Shown here one piece after another: positions 1-9,531 of a stretch of 64,000 nt of DNA. The notes beneath the pieces were generated by a model. The model was given only the letters and a program-made list of their open reading frames with translations. It was not told where the DNA came from and did not search any database. Where the stretch lies: positions 69,126 to 133,125 of the forward strand of contig NZ_SUEG01000002.1 of assembly GCF_005063415.1 (NCBI RefSeq), read 5' to 3'. Each line of letters begins with the position of its first letter. Within the stretch, counting starts at the first letter, position 1. The translations under genes and the position numbers were made by a program. The stretch is from Mesorhizobium sp. (lineage in GTDB: Bacteria > Pseudomonadota > Alphaproteobacteria > Rhizobiales > Rhizobiaceae).

Positions 1-343
1 CCTCTCCGCTCCCAACGCGGTAACTTGCCAACGCCGTTGCCGTGCGGGCACTTTGCGTGAAGTCGCAGGTTATGCATTGAGCGGTCGCTGTTTTTCGCAC
101 TGATCATCGCTTGCATTCAGTTGTTCTGTAACAGCGCCTTTGGTAGTAGAGCCGCACATCTCATGGTGTTGAGCCTCACCCAAAGTCGTATTCAACTGAT
201 AACGTCGAAGAAGAGGTTCGCTTTTCCGAGTGAGGTGTCGCTTGGCAGTTAATCGATGGGTCGTCGGCCAGCTGCCACTCCTTGCAAATCAATCACTTGC
301 CACACAAAATCGCCTCCAGCGGTCTCGAATTGGCAAAGTTGGG
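1..343. other. Left edge, no gene seen
   Basis: No reading frame here has a recognisable product. The stretch lies downstream of the leftward sugar transferase gene. I see no convincing terminator hairpin, tRNA or repeat. Confidence 0.4.
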
Positions 344-1795
344 CTAGACGGCGTTTCGCCCCGTCCAGATGCGGGGGATGGTCAGAAGCAGGATCTTTAC
401 GTCGAGCCAGACCGACCAGTTGTTGACGTACCACATATCGTGTTCGACACGCTTGATCATCATGTAGACATCAGGCGTCGCGCCGCGCCAGCCATTTATT
501 TGTGCCCAGCCGGTGACCCCCGGCTTCACCTTGTGCCGAGCCGGATAGAGAGAGATGATCTGGCTGTATTCGCTGTCATGCGCCAGCGCGTGCGGCCGTG
601 GGCCTACCAACGACATGTCGCCCTTCAGCACGTTCCATAGCTGTGGAATCTCGTCGATACTGAACCTTCTCAATATGCGCCCAACGCGGGTGACGCGGGG
701 ATCGCCCCTGCAGGCTTGAGGGACAACGGGCCCGTCCTCCAGGATCGTCATCGTTCGGAACTTATAGATCTTGAACGTGCGGCCATTGAACCCGGCCCGA
801 CGCTGACAGAAGAGCACCGGCGGCCTGGATTCGAGCGCAATCAGCGCCGCTACAACGGCCAAAGGGGGCAGAAGAAATGGGAGGGCGACAGTGGTCAGCA
901 CAAGATCGAAGAGCCGCTTCATCAGGAGCTGAGGCGCCGTCAGGGGCGCGCTTTGCAACTCTATCGCCCTCGTCCCCCCCAGGTTGACGACAGGTCGCTT
1001 CAAGAGCGCGCTAACGACGTGGTCCGGAAGGAGCCTTACGGGTACCGCGACCACGCAAAGGTGGGCCGTGATTTTCTCAATCAGGGATATGTCAGCCCAA
1101 CTGACAGCAAGGACTATCTCGTCGACAGAACGCCGACGCACATGTTCAATGAGCTTATCCATACACTCAAGGAACGAGCTCTCGCTGGATGCAGCCGGCA
1201 ATGTAATCGTTTGGCAGACCTCGCATCCGGAAGCCTCGATTGCCTGGACAACGCCACTTGGCACGCGCACGTCCGATTGCGTTACGATCACTACTTGCGG
1301 TTTGGCAAGCATGTCCGACCTGGTCAAGGAGGCAAACAGTCGTCCGGCGCCCAAGCGCATGAAGATGATGCCGCCAAGTCCCGTCACGAAGAACAGCATG
1401 ACGGCTTGGCGCGAAAACATGTCTCCCACCCTGAGTGCAAGCGCCACAACCGACAGGCAAAGAAAGACCGCCGTCCAGATCAGCGCGACTTCCTTGATCT
1501 GAGAGGCCAGCGACCGCAGCTCGGAACTCAGATTCAGATACAGGCCGCGGGCATATGCGGAAGTCGAAAAAAGGGCGGCTACAACAACACCGAGCCCGAA
1601 GTTCCGGCCGTACTCGCCGAAATGTCCGAAACTCACAAGATCATATACCATTCCCGAGACGATGCTGAGCAGCACGACGGACATTGCCTCGAGAAGCGGA
1701 AACGACTGCAGAAGAACATTGACCTTGAGGGGCACGTTCCACCGCGGTGCGTTTGACGTGGCGCCCGCACGGGGGCCTTCATGAAGAAGTGCCAT
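344..1795 (-). CDS. Polyprenyl-phosphate sugar-1-phosphate transferase (ExoY/WcaJ-like)
   Basis: This membrane enzyme should start exopolysaccharide repeat-unit synthesis by moving a sugar-1-phosphate from a UDP-sugar to undecaprenyl phosphate at the inner face of the cytoplasmic membrane. The N-terminal third has several hydrophobic segments and is followed by a nucleotide-binding-like middle domain. The C-terminal 200 residues are a typical bacterial sugar transferase domain, with a hydrophobic entry helix after 'MKRLFDL', then 'KIYKFRTM', 'RRFSIDEIPQLWNVL', 'DMSLVGPRP' and 'KPGVTGWAQINGWRG'. At 483 residues it matches the long PglC/WcaJ-type form with the extra N-terminus, not the short ExoY form. 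I chose the ATG at 1795 because an AGGTGA precedes it; an in-frame ATG at 1822 has no visible ribosome binding site. It is the last gene on the left of the EPS locus. The sugar moved cannot be read from sequence. Confidence 0.93.
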   Translation of the reverse strand: MALLHEGPRAGATSNAPRWNVPLKVNVLLQSFPLLEAMSVVLLSIVSGMVYDLVSFGHFGEYGRNFGLGVVVAALFSTSAYARGLYLNLSSELRSLASQIKEVALIWTAVFLCLSVVALALRVGDMFSRQAVMLFFVTGLGGIIFMRLGAGRLFASLTRSDMLAKPQVVIVTQSDVRVPSGVVQAIEASGCEVCQTITLPAASSESSFLECMDKLIEHVRRRSVDEIVLAVSWADISLIEKITAHLCVVAVPVRLLPDHVVSALLKRPVVNLGGTRAIELQSAPLTAPQLLMKRLFDLVLTTVALPFLLPPLAVVAALIALESRPPVLFCQRRAGFNGRTFKIYKFRTMTILEDGPVVPQACRGDPRVTRVGRILRRFSIDEIPQLWNVLKGDMSLVGPRPHALAHDSEYSQIISLYPARHKVKPGVTGWAQINGWRGATPDVYMMIKRVEHDMWYVNNWSVWLDVKILLLTIPRIWTGRNAV

Positions 1796-2232
1796 GACGT
1801 TCACCTGCGTTCGAAGCCGCATTCATCGACCAACATCGCGACGATCCCCCTCCTCTGCTGAAAACCACCGGAGTGCCCAGCGTGACGTGGCACCCGTCGC
1901 CTGCGATCATTGCCCCTTCACGCGAAGTTCGATTGCGGTGGCTGCGGTAGCACGGGGAATGGCCAGAGAATGACAGCGACACTGCGCGAATCCAATTCCG
2001 CATAAGCTCTAACCCCAAAGGGTGGAGCCGGCGGACACACCGACCTTCCTTGCCCGCTTCCGGCGCCTGTTAGCCTTTCGAGTACCTCGAAATGATATGC
2101 TCTCGCGCGCAGGCCTGGAGCGGCGGACGCTCCGACGGAAGCGACCGGTTCGAAACTGCCGCCCTTTCTCTTTGTTTGGGCACCGCTTGAGCACCGAACC
2201 CGAAACCGGGTCTCATTTTCGGGCCTGATCGT
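1796..2232. other. Intergenic region upstream of the sugar transferase gene
   Basis: About 430 bp without a credible gene, between the leftward glycosyltransferase and the leftward sugar transferase. It should hold the sugar transferase promoter. A short palindrome, TTCGAG-TAC-CTCGAA, lies at 2077-2091; no function can be assigned to it. Overlapping open frames here lack codon bias and family resemblance. Confidence 0.4.
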
Positions 2233-3393
2233 CTAGGCGAGCGCCATTGCATCGGCGGCGATCCGTCGCAGCTGGAGCTTGCGAACGTGGAGGCGTGGGG
2301 GCGGCTCCATGCCGATCGTGGCAAGGATGTGATCCCAACGGTAGACCCAATCGTGCATCTCTAGGCAACGGACCGTACTTGTCCGGCGCAACAATTCCGT
2401 ACGGCAGGGGTTTGCGTCGAGTTCGCCAATTACGTCTGCGATATGGCTCGAGTCTGGTGATACCTCGATCACGGCGTCTGGCCAGTCGAAGTGCGCGCCG
2501 AATTCGGCGCATTGCGGCGCGGTCCCAAGCATGACGGCGCCGCCCGCAGCCCCTTCGAAAAGACGGGCAGGCAGCACCTGCTCCCCGGCAATCGTGACGG
2601 CCTTGGAGTTTGCAAGCGTCGCTGGACTGAAAGCCATGAAATAGCGCGTGCGCCTGATGATATTGGCGAGCAGCAAACGATGCTCATGCCAGGCCTTCAC
2701 CCGGGAATCTGTGCTTGCGAGCGTGTCGTAGAGATAGAAGAGGTCCCGCTCTTCGGCCAGCTTCAGAAGCTGTCCGTGTATCTTCGCGGCTCGGTTGCCG
2801 ATCGAGTATACGTCGATCACGCGTTTGACCGGCGATAGATACGGCGTTGCAATGAGGCCGTCGACAGCCGCGGCAAGAAAGGAACACGGCGTGCGGGTGT
2901 ATTGAGGCAGGCGCGGTATGCACGCGCTGTGCAACACGAACACATGGTCGAACTGGTCCAGGAGCTTAAGATATCGGCGGTCCTCATCGAGAGTGCTCGA
3001 CCAGAGCTCGAACAGATACGCGACAGCAACCTTGCAGCGGCCGCGCCAGTCGTGGATCCGAGACAATTCTACAAGGCTTTGCGGACTCCAAGCGACGAAG
3101 AAGAAAAGGTCATAATCTTGCGTGAGCCGAACATGCTCAATGCTTGGCGCATTCATTAACCCCAGCCCTTTGCGAAACGCGTTCGTCAGTCTGTTGAAGT
3201 CACGCTGCACGTTGTGAGGGTCGTGCTTTGGCAAGATGGCGTGAAAGCGTCTCGTCAGGTAGTTGTCGATGCCAGGGGCGATCAGATCGGCATCCTCGCA
3301 TTCGGCAACGATGCGGCAAAACTCATACGCCAAGGCAAAGTGAGCCCGATCCTTGGCATTGAATTCAGAGGCAACCAGTGTACGTCTCTTCAA
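2233..3393 (-). CDS. Glycosyltransferase, GT-B type
   Basis: A 386-residue cytosolic protein. Its C-terminal half looks like the GT1-type domain of CgeB-like and related glycosyltransferases, with 'YFMAFSPATLANS', then 'LPARLFEGAAGGAVMLG' (the usual region that holds the nucleotide-sugar) and a closing helix with 'HDWVYRWDHIL'. The N-terminal half is weakly conserved. It probably adds one sugar to the lipid-linked repeat unit. It begins with TTG at 3393, preceded by GGGAG at a suitable distance. It lies 34 bp after the GMC oxidoreductase on the same strand, so the two may be co-transcribed. Donor and acceptor sugars are unknown. Confidence 0.75.
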   Translation of the reverse strand: MKRRTLVASEFNAKDRAHFALAYEFCRIVAECEDADLIAPGIDNYLTRRFHAILPKHDPHNVQRDFNRLTNAFRKGLGLMNAPSIEHVRLTQDYDLFFFVAWSPQSLVELSRIHDWRGRCKVAVAYLFELWSSTLDEDRRYLKLLDQFDHVFVLHSACIPRLPQYTRTPCSFLAAAVDGLIATPYLSPVKRVIDVYSIGNRAAKIHGQLLKLAEERDLFYLYDTLASTDSRVKAWHEHRLLLANIIRRTRYFMAFSPATLANSKAVTIAGEQVLPARLFEGAAGGAVMLGTAPQCAEFGAHFDWPDAVIEVSPDSSHIADVIGELDANPCRTELLRRTSTVRCLEMHDWVYRWDHILATIGMEPPPRLHVRKLQLRRIAADAMALA

Positions 3394-3427
3394 GGAATTC
3401 TCCCGGCACTTGTCATTCGACTTTCAA

Positions 3428-5089
3428 CTATTCGGCCGCCGCAGGTTGGCCCGGCGCATGGTGCTCCAGTGCCGGGAGGTATTGCCGACCCCGGATCATG
3501 TCTGCTGCCTTTTCCGCGATCATAAAGACAGCGGCCGAAGTGTTGGCCGAGGGAACGGATGGCATGATGGAAGCATCAACGACCCGCAGGCCCTCGAGGC
3601 CGTGGACCCGCAACTGGTCGTCCACGACAGACTCAACACTGTTGGATGGGCCCATCCGGCACGATCCGCACAAATGATAGGCTGTCAGCCCGATTTCGCG
3701 GGCAAACTGCAGCCGGTCCGCGTCGTCCGTTATTTTCGGGCCGGGAAGCTCTTCCGTACAGTTGTAGCGCCTGAGCTCGGGGGCCCGAAACAGCTGCTGC
3801 ACAGTCTTCATGCCGTTGATAACGACCTGTCGGTCCTGATCATCGGCGAGATAGTTGGGCTGGATCAGCGGAGCTTGAGACGGATCTGCCGAGACCGCCC
3901 GAACATGTCCGATGCTCTTCGGCCGCAACTGATAATAGCCAAGCTTCATGACCGGAAACCGCCGCGCGCCGCCGTGATCGGTATAATTGCCCAGGGCAAG
4001 GTCAAGCTGGATATCGGGCGTGGAGTGAAGATCCCGCGAGTTGGCGAACCCGTAGACGAGCGACGGGCTGACGGCGAGAAAGTTCGGGCGGCCCAGCATC
4101 CATTTCGCTGCCTCGCGCAGGAGGCCGAAGCCGTGTCCGCTGACCGTTTCGATGCCCTCCACCCGGGCGATCAGGTGGACTATGTAGTGGTCCTGAACAT
4201 TTGCACCGACACCGGGCAATTCGTGCACAACCGGAATTCCAAGGCCGGAGAGCATACTCGCAGCACCGACGCCTGACAGCTGCAACAGCTTTGGTGAGTT
4301 CGCCGCGCCAGCGGAGAGGATCACCTCTCGACGGGCCTTCACAAAGCTCGTGGGATGACCCGGCCCTCCTCGTACATATCGAACGCCGATGGCACGCTTT
4401 CCCTCGAACAGGACGGCAGTGGCCTGCGCGTTCGTGCGGACATCCAAGTTCTTCTTTCTGGCTATCGGCCGTAGGAAAGCCCGCGCTGCGCTCACGCGCC
4501 ATCCGTTATCGATATAGCGCTGATAGTAGCCCACGCCGGCCTGGCTTGCTGCATTGTAGTCGGAATTGCGCGGGATACCGGCATTGAGCGCCGCCTCGAT
4601 GAATGCATCACATAGTGGATGTCGCCAATCGCAATCTGTAACTGGAAGAAGTCCGTCCGTTCCGCGATAGAAGGGATCGCATGCCCCAAGCCTCCGCTCG
4701 GTTCTCTTGAAATAGGACAGCACGTCGGCGTAGCCCCAGCCTCGATTGCCCTGGTGGGCCCACTCGTCGAAGTCGGCAGCCGCGCCGCGGTTGTAGTTCA
4801 TACCGTTAATTGCGGTCGAACCGCCTAATGTCTTGCCCTGCGACATCGGAATAGAACGGTTGGCCGTCCCCGGACTAGGCTCCGTTTCGAACTGCCAAGC
4901 ATATTTCGGATCCGAGGATGTCTTGTAGAGTCCCGCCGGAATGTGCAGAAGGATGTTGCTGTCGGCCGGCCCCGCCTCGAGCAGGCAGACCTTAGTGGTC
5001 CCGTCAGCCGCCAGACGATTGGCCAAGACGCAGCCTCCCGCCCCGGCTCCGACGATCACATAGTCAAAGACATCCGCCTCGACCGACAT
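3428..5089 (-). CDS. GMC-family FAD oxidoreductase (choline dehydrogenase-like)
   Basis: An FAD-dependent alcohol dehydrogenase or oxidase of the glucose-methanol-choline family, 553 residues, the usual length. The N-terminus has the ADP-binding fold 'VIVGAGAGGCVLANRLA' ending in 'LLEAGP'. The FAD-contact segment 'QGKTLGGSTAINGMNYNRG' lies near residue 85. A second signature is 'ILSAGAANSPKLLQLSGVG'. The active-site His region is 'TAYHLCGSCRMGPS', followed by the C-terminal 'DASIMPSVPSANTSAAVFM'. No signal peptide is visible, so it is probably cytosolic. It sits within the EPS locus, divergent from the beta-helix gene. It may oxidise a sugar or polyol for the polysaccharide, or it may be an unrelated catabolic enzyme; the substrate cannot be predicted. 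Confidence 0.93.
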   Translation of the reverse strand: MSVEADVFDYVIVGAGAGGCVLANRLAADGTTKVCLLEAGPADSNILLHIPAGLYKTSSDPKYAWQFETEPSPGTANRSIPMSQGKTLGGSTAINGMNYNRGAAADFDEWAHQGNRGWGYADVLSYFKRTERRLGACDPFYRGTDGLLPVTDCDWRHPLCDAFIEAALNAGIPRNSDYNAASQAGVGYYQRYIDNGWRVSAARAFLRPIARKKNLDVRTNAQATAVLFEGKRAIGVRYVRGGPGHPTSFVKARREVILSAGAANSPKLLQLSGVGAASMLSGLGIPVVHELPGVGANVQDHYIVHLIARVEGIETVSGHGFGLLREAAKWMLGRPNFLAVSPSLVYGFANSRDLHSTPDIQLDLALGNYTDHGGARRFPVMKLGYYQLRPKSIGHVRAVSADPSQAPLIQPNYLADDQDRQVVINGMKTVQQLFRAPELRRYNCTEELPGPKITDDADRLQFAREIGLTAYHLCGSCRMGPSNSVESVVDDQLRVHGLEGLRVVDASIMPSVPSANTSAAVFMIAEKAADMIRGRQYLPALEHHAPGQPAAAE

Positions 5090-5386
5090 CGGTTCGCGCT
5101 CCGCTTATCGCCAGCTTCAAACAATGGCAGGAAATCCGGCAGATGGCACTTTGCCCATCGGTATTAAGCCTTATGAAGGGCTTTCGCGGCGGGCGGAATG
5201 GAGAGATGGTGTGTGGAGTGCTGTGCGTGCATAAGCCTGCCGCCGATGTGCATTCTTCGCGAACCTGCGCCGCTGGCGCACAGGGGAAAATGGGGATGCC
5301 TGACGACAACCTGGCCGAAGAAGCGGCCTTGCCGAGAGGTAGGGGTCCATCTGCATCTCGTTGGCCACAGCGGGCTGATAGATTCC

Positions 5387-6478
5387 ATGTCGCGCGGCCG
5401 GCAGTCTCTTGAACCCCGGCGCCTTAATCGGCGCCGTCTCCTTGCCGGGCTGCTGGCGCTGCCTGTCTCGGGTGTCGTCGGTGCAGCGGTGCCTCTGGCC
5501 CAAGGGCAATCGGGCGTTAAATCGTTCGGGGGTGCCGTCTCCCTTCCGCGTCCAAGCGGACCCGTGCTCACGCGCGCGGATGGGCAGATCATTGAAAATC
5601 TGGACATTTACGCCCCCTATGGCAACGGGATCACGGCACTCCATCAGGGTGTCATCGTCCGCAGCTGCCGCATTCGTCATGCCATGGGCAGTGGGATATA
5701 CGCCCGCGGAGCCGCCGGAATACGCTTGCAGGATCTCGAGATCGATCATGTCGGCGCTCCCCCCTCGGTGACCGGACGAAGTCAGAACCGCAACAATATA
5801 GAGCTGGAAAGCTGCCCCGATGCGATCATCATCCGTGTCAAGGCGTCCCGCGGCTCCTCCAATATCTATGTCTTCGACTCTCCAGGCACCCAGATGAGCT
5901 TCCTCGAACTCCACGACGCGCGCGGGCCGTTCCCCCGTGGACAGAATGTGCAGTTCAACCGCTCTCCTGATTCGAGCCTGGAAGAATTCTCGGCCGAGAA
6001 CGGTCCCGCCTCCTGGACCGAGGACAACATTTCCGCCTTTCACTCTGACCGCTGTACAATTCGACGTGGACTCGTCTTCTACAACAACAGCCCCACAGGC
6101 GTTGGCGTCATGCTGGAGGGAAGCTTCAATTGTCGGGTCGATGACGTCGATGCCGTTCAACAGGGCAACGGCGCCTTCTCGGCCGTTCCGCAGGGTAAGG
6201 TCGGCAGTGGCGGTTGCGAGTTCAACCGCTGCCGGAGCCGGGACACCTACAATGAGCCGCGGGACGGCAGGGACGCCCCGACATCCAACGGCCTGTCGTT
6301 CCATACCCGGATATCAGAAGGCGCTGAAAAGCACAGTGTTAGGGACTGCTGCGTCTACGCGCTCGCCAATCCCCGCAACATCATCTGGCAAAGTGCGGCC
6401 GTGCATGCCGGTTGGTCCATCGAGCGCAAGGTATTTGATCCCAGACCGGCATTGCGGCTCGCCTTCAACTGGCAGTGA
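5387..6478 (+). CDS. Tat-exported right-handed beta-helix protein
   Basis: A 363-residue protein with a twin-arginine signal: 'RRLNRRRLLAGLLALPVSG' at the N-terminus, then a small-residue cleavage region before 'QGQSGVKSFGGA'. The rest reads as short repeating turns rich in Asn, Gly and Val ('IENLDIYAPYGNGITALHQG', 'VIVRSCRIRHAMGSGIYARG', 'IRLQDLEIDHVG', 'NNIELESCPDAIIIRVKAS'), the pattern of a pectate-lyase-like parallel beta-helix. It resembles the Tat-translocated repeat family often called TIGR03808. I chose the ATG at 5387 because it places the twin arginines correctly; the open frame extends further upstream. Such proteins bind or cleave acidic polysaccharides, and its place in the EPS locus suggests a periplasmic role in polymer trimming or release. 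No catalytic residues could be assigned. Confidence 0.75.
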   Translation: MSRGRQSLEPRRLNRRRLLAGLLALPVSGVVGAAVPLAQGQSGVKSFGGAVSLPRPSGPVLTRADGQIIENLDIYAPYGNGITALHQGVIVRSCRIRHAMGSGIYARGAAGIRLQDLEIDHVGAPPSVTGRSQNRNNIELESCPDAIIIRVKASRGSSNIYVFDSPGTQMSFLELHDARGPFPRGQNVQFNRSPDSSLEEFSAENGPASWTEDNISAFHSDRCTIRRGLVFYNNSPTGVGVMLEGSFNCRVDDVDAVQQGNGAFSAVPQGKVGSGGCEFNRCRSRDTYNEPRDGRDAPTSNGLSFHTRISEGAEKHSVRDCCVYALANPRNIIWQSAAVHAGWSIERKVFDPRPALRLAFNWQ

Positions 6479-6509
6479 GCTGAGAATGCGCTGGTGCGTC
6501 GAATCCGGC

Positions 6510-6926
6510 TTACCGACGACGACGCCAAAAGAGCAGCAGGTCTGACAGCATTGACCGCGACGGCGACATCCCAAGCGTCCAGAGAGGCGCTGATGCAAGA
6601 ATCATGCGTCCCGTCGTCGTGCTCGTATCGATAGGTGTGTCGACGATGCGAAGACCGACATCCTTGCTGCCAAGTCTTTCGATGAGCGCCAGCACTTCGC
6701 GGGTTGTGCGCGCAACACGGTACGGCTTCGTGACCGCAATCACGTCTCCTTTCCTAGCACATTCGATCGCCCTCTCCAGCTCCGGCGTCGAACCGAATAT
6801 GCTAGTCTTCTCGCAGAAGTAGTTCTCGGCTCCCAAGCGGGCAAGATAAAGCTTTTGCGCTTCCAGTCTGGCAGCGGGTTCGAAGGTGTTGATACGACAG
6901 TAGCCGATGATCATCGCATTCCCCAA
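6510..6926 (-). pseudogene. Serine recombinase (resolvase) N-terminal remnant
   Basis: The first 105 residues match the catalytic domain of small serine resolvases: 'MIIGYCRINT', 'GDVIAVTKPYRVARTTREVL', then 'VGLRIVDTPIDTSTTTGRM'. After that the frame leaves the family and ends, with no helix-turn-helix DNA-binding domain. The residue at the position of the nucleophilic serine (family pattern 'YARVST') reads Asn in 'CRINT', so the protein should be unable to cut DNA. I read it as a dead fragment of a transposon resolvase or invertase, marking past insertion inside the EPS locus. It is possible that a stand-alone non-catalytic protein is still made. Confidence 0.75.
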
Positions 6927-7019
6927 TCATAAGAAGCTTTCAGTGAGGGTCCAAGGTGCCCGACTAAGCCGCCGAGAATCTGCGAGCCTGAATGCTGCCG
7001 CGGCTCGGCAGTCCATTTG

Positions 7020-8096
7020 TCATCTCCCATGTCCGTACAGATCCGCGAACTCGAGATATTGCTTTGCGACTCCCTGTGCATCGAACCGTCCCGCCCACTG
7101 GCGGGCACCTGCCGACAAGCGCGACCAAAGGTCATCATCGTCCAGGACCGCCTTTAGTGTTGCAGCCATCACCTCGGGCTGTGGTTCGACCACTGCCCCA
7201 TTCACGCCATCCGCGAGGAGATCCCGGCTGAGCCTTGAGGTCCCGACGATGGGTGTGCCGCTGGCGATCGCCTCCATCACCGTTGCTGAGGCGACAGGAA
7301 CCGTATAACGCGTGGGGAAAGCGGCGACGCGAACGCGGCTGTGTAGCTCGCGAACGCGTGCTCCCTCTGCCATGCCGAGAAGGACTACGTGCTCCCTTAT
7401 CGGTTCAGGAAGAGCATCGACCGCCTCCCGCACCGGTCTTGTGATGTCACCCGTCACGTAAAGCGTTACGGATGGGTCGTTGAGGGCGCCGAATGCCCGG
7501 ATCGTCGCCTCCGGCACCTTGTAGGGCGAGGTGCCGGCATGGAGGATCGCCCGCTCGCGCTCTGACAGCCCACGAGACGCATATGACTGGCGATCGATGC
7601 ATTTGGGAATTTTCAGGATTTGGTGGCTTGGCAGCCCAAGATCTCGCACCAGTTCCTCCTGAAGCTCGGTCGTTGAGGCGACGACGTAATGGCAGCGCCG
7701 CATGCTCGAGCGTCTAATGGCTCGCCATGCTGGCGCGAGCGCCCCCTTCCGCCTCTCGAGATCGTGAACGATCTGAACGATCGTGCCACGCAGCGGTAGC
7801 GGCATCGCCTCGCTGTGGAGGACAAGATCCGGCCGGAACCGATCGATGATACCGATCGCCCGCAGCCATGCCGCGACTGAAGCCGGTCCGGTCAACGGCG
7901 TGCGGCTCAATCCGATTATCGGCAACTCGAGGCGAGGCGAAAGAAGTCGCTGGAATTTTGCGCGGCTTTCGAAGGTGCCGACCACGATCTGCACCTGGTG
8001 GCCCAATTCGAGCAACGCCTGGGCAAGTGCCACAATGAAGATGCTCACGCCATCAGGTGAATCCAAAGGTTCACGCCGGGTCAAGACAATGCGCAT
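7020..8096 (-). CDS. Glycosyltransferase family 4
   Basis: A 358-residue GT-B glycosyltransferase. The N-terminal domain opens with 'MRIVLTRREPLDSPDGVS', the usual glycine- and serine-rich acceptor loop, and contains 'LVLHSEAMPLPLRG' and 'VQIVHDLERRKG'. The C-terminal nucleotide-sugar domain has 'VVLLGMAEGARVRELHSRV' and the family signature 'ASATVMEAIASGTPIVGTS', which carries the conserved glutamate. It should add a hexose to the lipid-linked repeat unit at the cytoplasmic face of the membrane. The start at 8096 fits the domain start; an in-frame ATG lies six codons upstream. It is leftward, like the other EPS genes, with a 231-bp gap after the next glycosyltransferase. Linkage and sugar are not predictable. 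Confidence 0.9.
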   Translation of the reverse strand: MRIVLTRREPLDSPDGVSIFIVALAQALLELGHQVQIVVGTFESRAKFQRLLSPRLELPIIGLSRTPLTGPASVAAWLRAIGIIDRFRPDLVLHSEAMPLPLRGTIVQIVHDLERRKGALAPAWRAIRRSSMRRCHYVVASTTELQEELVRDLGLPSHQILKIPKCIDRQSYASRGLSERERAILHAGTSPYKVPEATIRAFGALNDPSVTLYVTGDITRPVREAVDALPEPIREHVVLLGMAEGARVRELHSRVRVAAFPTRYTVPVASATVMEAIASGTPIVGTSRLSRDLLADGVNGAVVEPQPEVMAATLKAVLDDDDLWSRLSAGARQWAGRFDAQGVAKQYLEFADLYGHGR

Positions 8097-8327
8097 TCGA
8101 TCAAACCGCCACAAATAGGTGCCGGCGCGGCTGCAGCCCCCGTGGCACCGTGTTTCAGCAATGAAAAGGAAGAGGACTTCTCCGAAATATGCGAGGCGGC
8201 AGGACCGATCCTCGCAGCAAATCGATAAACGACAAATGGGAGTACCCGGCCCGCACTGCGCTCATTGACGCGTGAAGCTTGGTCTCGCCCTGTGGTCGGC
8301 TCCTGCCGGCGCATGTTCCGGCTCACC

Positions 8328-9509
8328 TCACGACACTGCCGCGAAGGCTCGGACCGGGCGCCTGACCAGGGGTTCATAGATGGCCATCAACCGATTGAAG
8401 TTTGCTTCGGGCGTGTACTGCTCCTGATAGGCGGCATAGGCCCGGCTTGCCATTTGCTCCAAGGCAGATCGGTTTGAAAGCGCCCAGCGCACCTGATCGG
8501 CCAAGGCGCCGGCATTACCGACAGGAACGACAAGGCCGGTGACGTCTGGCTCCACGACCCCTTTGATCCACGGCAGCTCCGAGCAGATTACCGGCAGGCG
8601 GCTTGCGAAGGCCTCGATGACGGTCATGGGAAACAATTCATACCCTTTCGATGGAAAGAGCAGGAATGCTGCAGTCTGCATCTCCTTCAGCACCGTCTCG
8701 CGCGACTGACGCCCGAGATATTCCACGCGCTCGCCCGCAGATTGCTCGACGAGCGGAGCCAACGGCCCGTCGCCGATGATCCGCAGCGGATAGTCGATCT
8801 CCTTCCACGCCTCGAGCAGCGTGGCCACTCCCTTGTGGTGCTCATCCAGTCGTCCGACGAACAGCCCTCCATTGCGGCGAAGGTCACCGAAAATTTGCGG
8901 CCTGGCAACGGCATTCGGCTTGACGACGATACGTTCGGCCGGCAGGCCGCCTTCCACAAGCTTGCGCCTGGCCCAGTCGGTGAGGGCAATGAAGCGGTCG
9001 ACCTTGCGGGACCAGGTGCCGGCTCTCTTATGAAACTCGACCATTGCGGCAAGGGCGAGCGTGCCCGCCAGGGAATTCCTGTAGACCTTCTTCGGAACAG
9101 TCCACCAGCAGGTGTGGCGCAGACTTCGTTCCCGAAGCCTCTCATCGGGATAAAGCAAGGCGCTGGGACAGAGAATCCTGAAATTGTGCAAGGTCATTAC
9201 CGATGGCATGCCGGCCTCGCGGCACGCATCCAGGATGGAGGGGCTCAGGAGAGGAAAGAAATTGTGGATATGGACGATATCCGGTGAAAATTCCGCCAAT
9301 TTTCGGGACAGGGCCCGCCGTGAATGAGGGTTGTAGATAGCCCCCAGGGCGGTGGAAATCCTCCGCGCGACCCGCACGATATCGTCATTTGTGGCGGAGA
9401 ACAGCTCGACGTCGACCCCATTCTGCTTGAGGCACGCGAGCTCCTCCCGAACCACGCTATCCTCTCCGGCCCTTATCTGGTAGAAATTATGAACCATTAA
9501 GACGCGCAT
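8328..9509 (-). CDS. Glycosyltransferase family 4
   Basis: A 393-residue GT-B enzyme. It starts with 'MRVLMVHNFYQIRAGEDSVV', the donor and acceptor loop of family 4, followed by 'DIVHIHNFFPLLSPSILDAC' and 'VMTLHNFRILCPSALLY'. The C-terminal domain shows 'LFVGRLDEHHKGVATLLEAW', 'RIIGDGPLAPLVE', 'YLGRQSRETVLKEM' and the glutamate signature 'PMTVIEAFASRLPVICSE'. It is likely to extend the EPS repeat unit in the cytosol. I used the ATG at 9509 because homology begins there; the open frame runs upstream into the export-protein remnant. The start codon lies 22 bp past the end of that remnant, suggesting that they once belonged to one operon. Confidence 0.93.
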   Translation of the reverse strand: MRVLMVHNFYQIRAGEDSVVREELACLKQNGVDVELFSATNDDIVRVARRISTALGAIYNPHSRRALSRKLAEFSPDIVHIHNFFPLLSPSILDACREAGMPSVMTLHNFRILCPSALLYPDERLRERSLRHTCWWTVPKKVYRNSLAGTLALAAMVEFHKRAGTWSRKVDRFIALTDWARRKLVEGGLPAERIVVKPNAVARPQIFGDLRRNGGLFVGRLDEHHKGVATLLEAWKEIDYPLRIIGDGPLAPLVEQSAGERVEYLGRQSRETVLKEMQTAAFLLFPSKGYELFPMTVIEAFASRLPVICSELPWIKGVVEPDVTGLVVPVGNAGALADQVRWALSNRSALEQMASRAYAAYQEQYTPEANFNRLMAIYEPLVRRPVRAFAAVS

Positions 9510-9531
9510 TGCAGTCCGCCCCGTCCGAATC

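Noticed and set aside
716..1756. A 346-codon plus-strand frame
   Set aside because: Antisense to the sugar transferase; the translation is charged and low in hydrophobic residues, as expected of a shadow frame.
2077..2091. TTCGAG-TAC-CTCGAA palindrome as an operator
   Set aside because: Six-bp arms are expected by chance in a window of this size and no second copy was found near another promoter.
5171..6304. A 377-codon minus-strand frame
   Set aside because: It is opposite the Tat beta-helix gene, whose signal peptide and repeat pattern are convincing.
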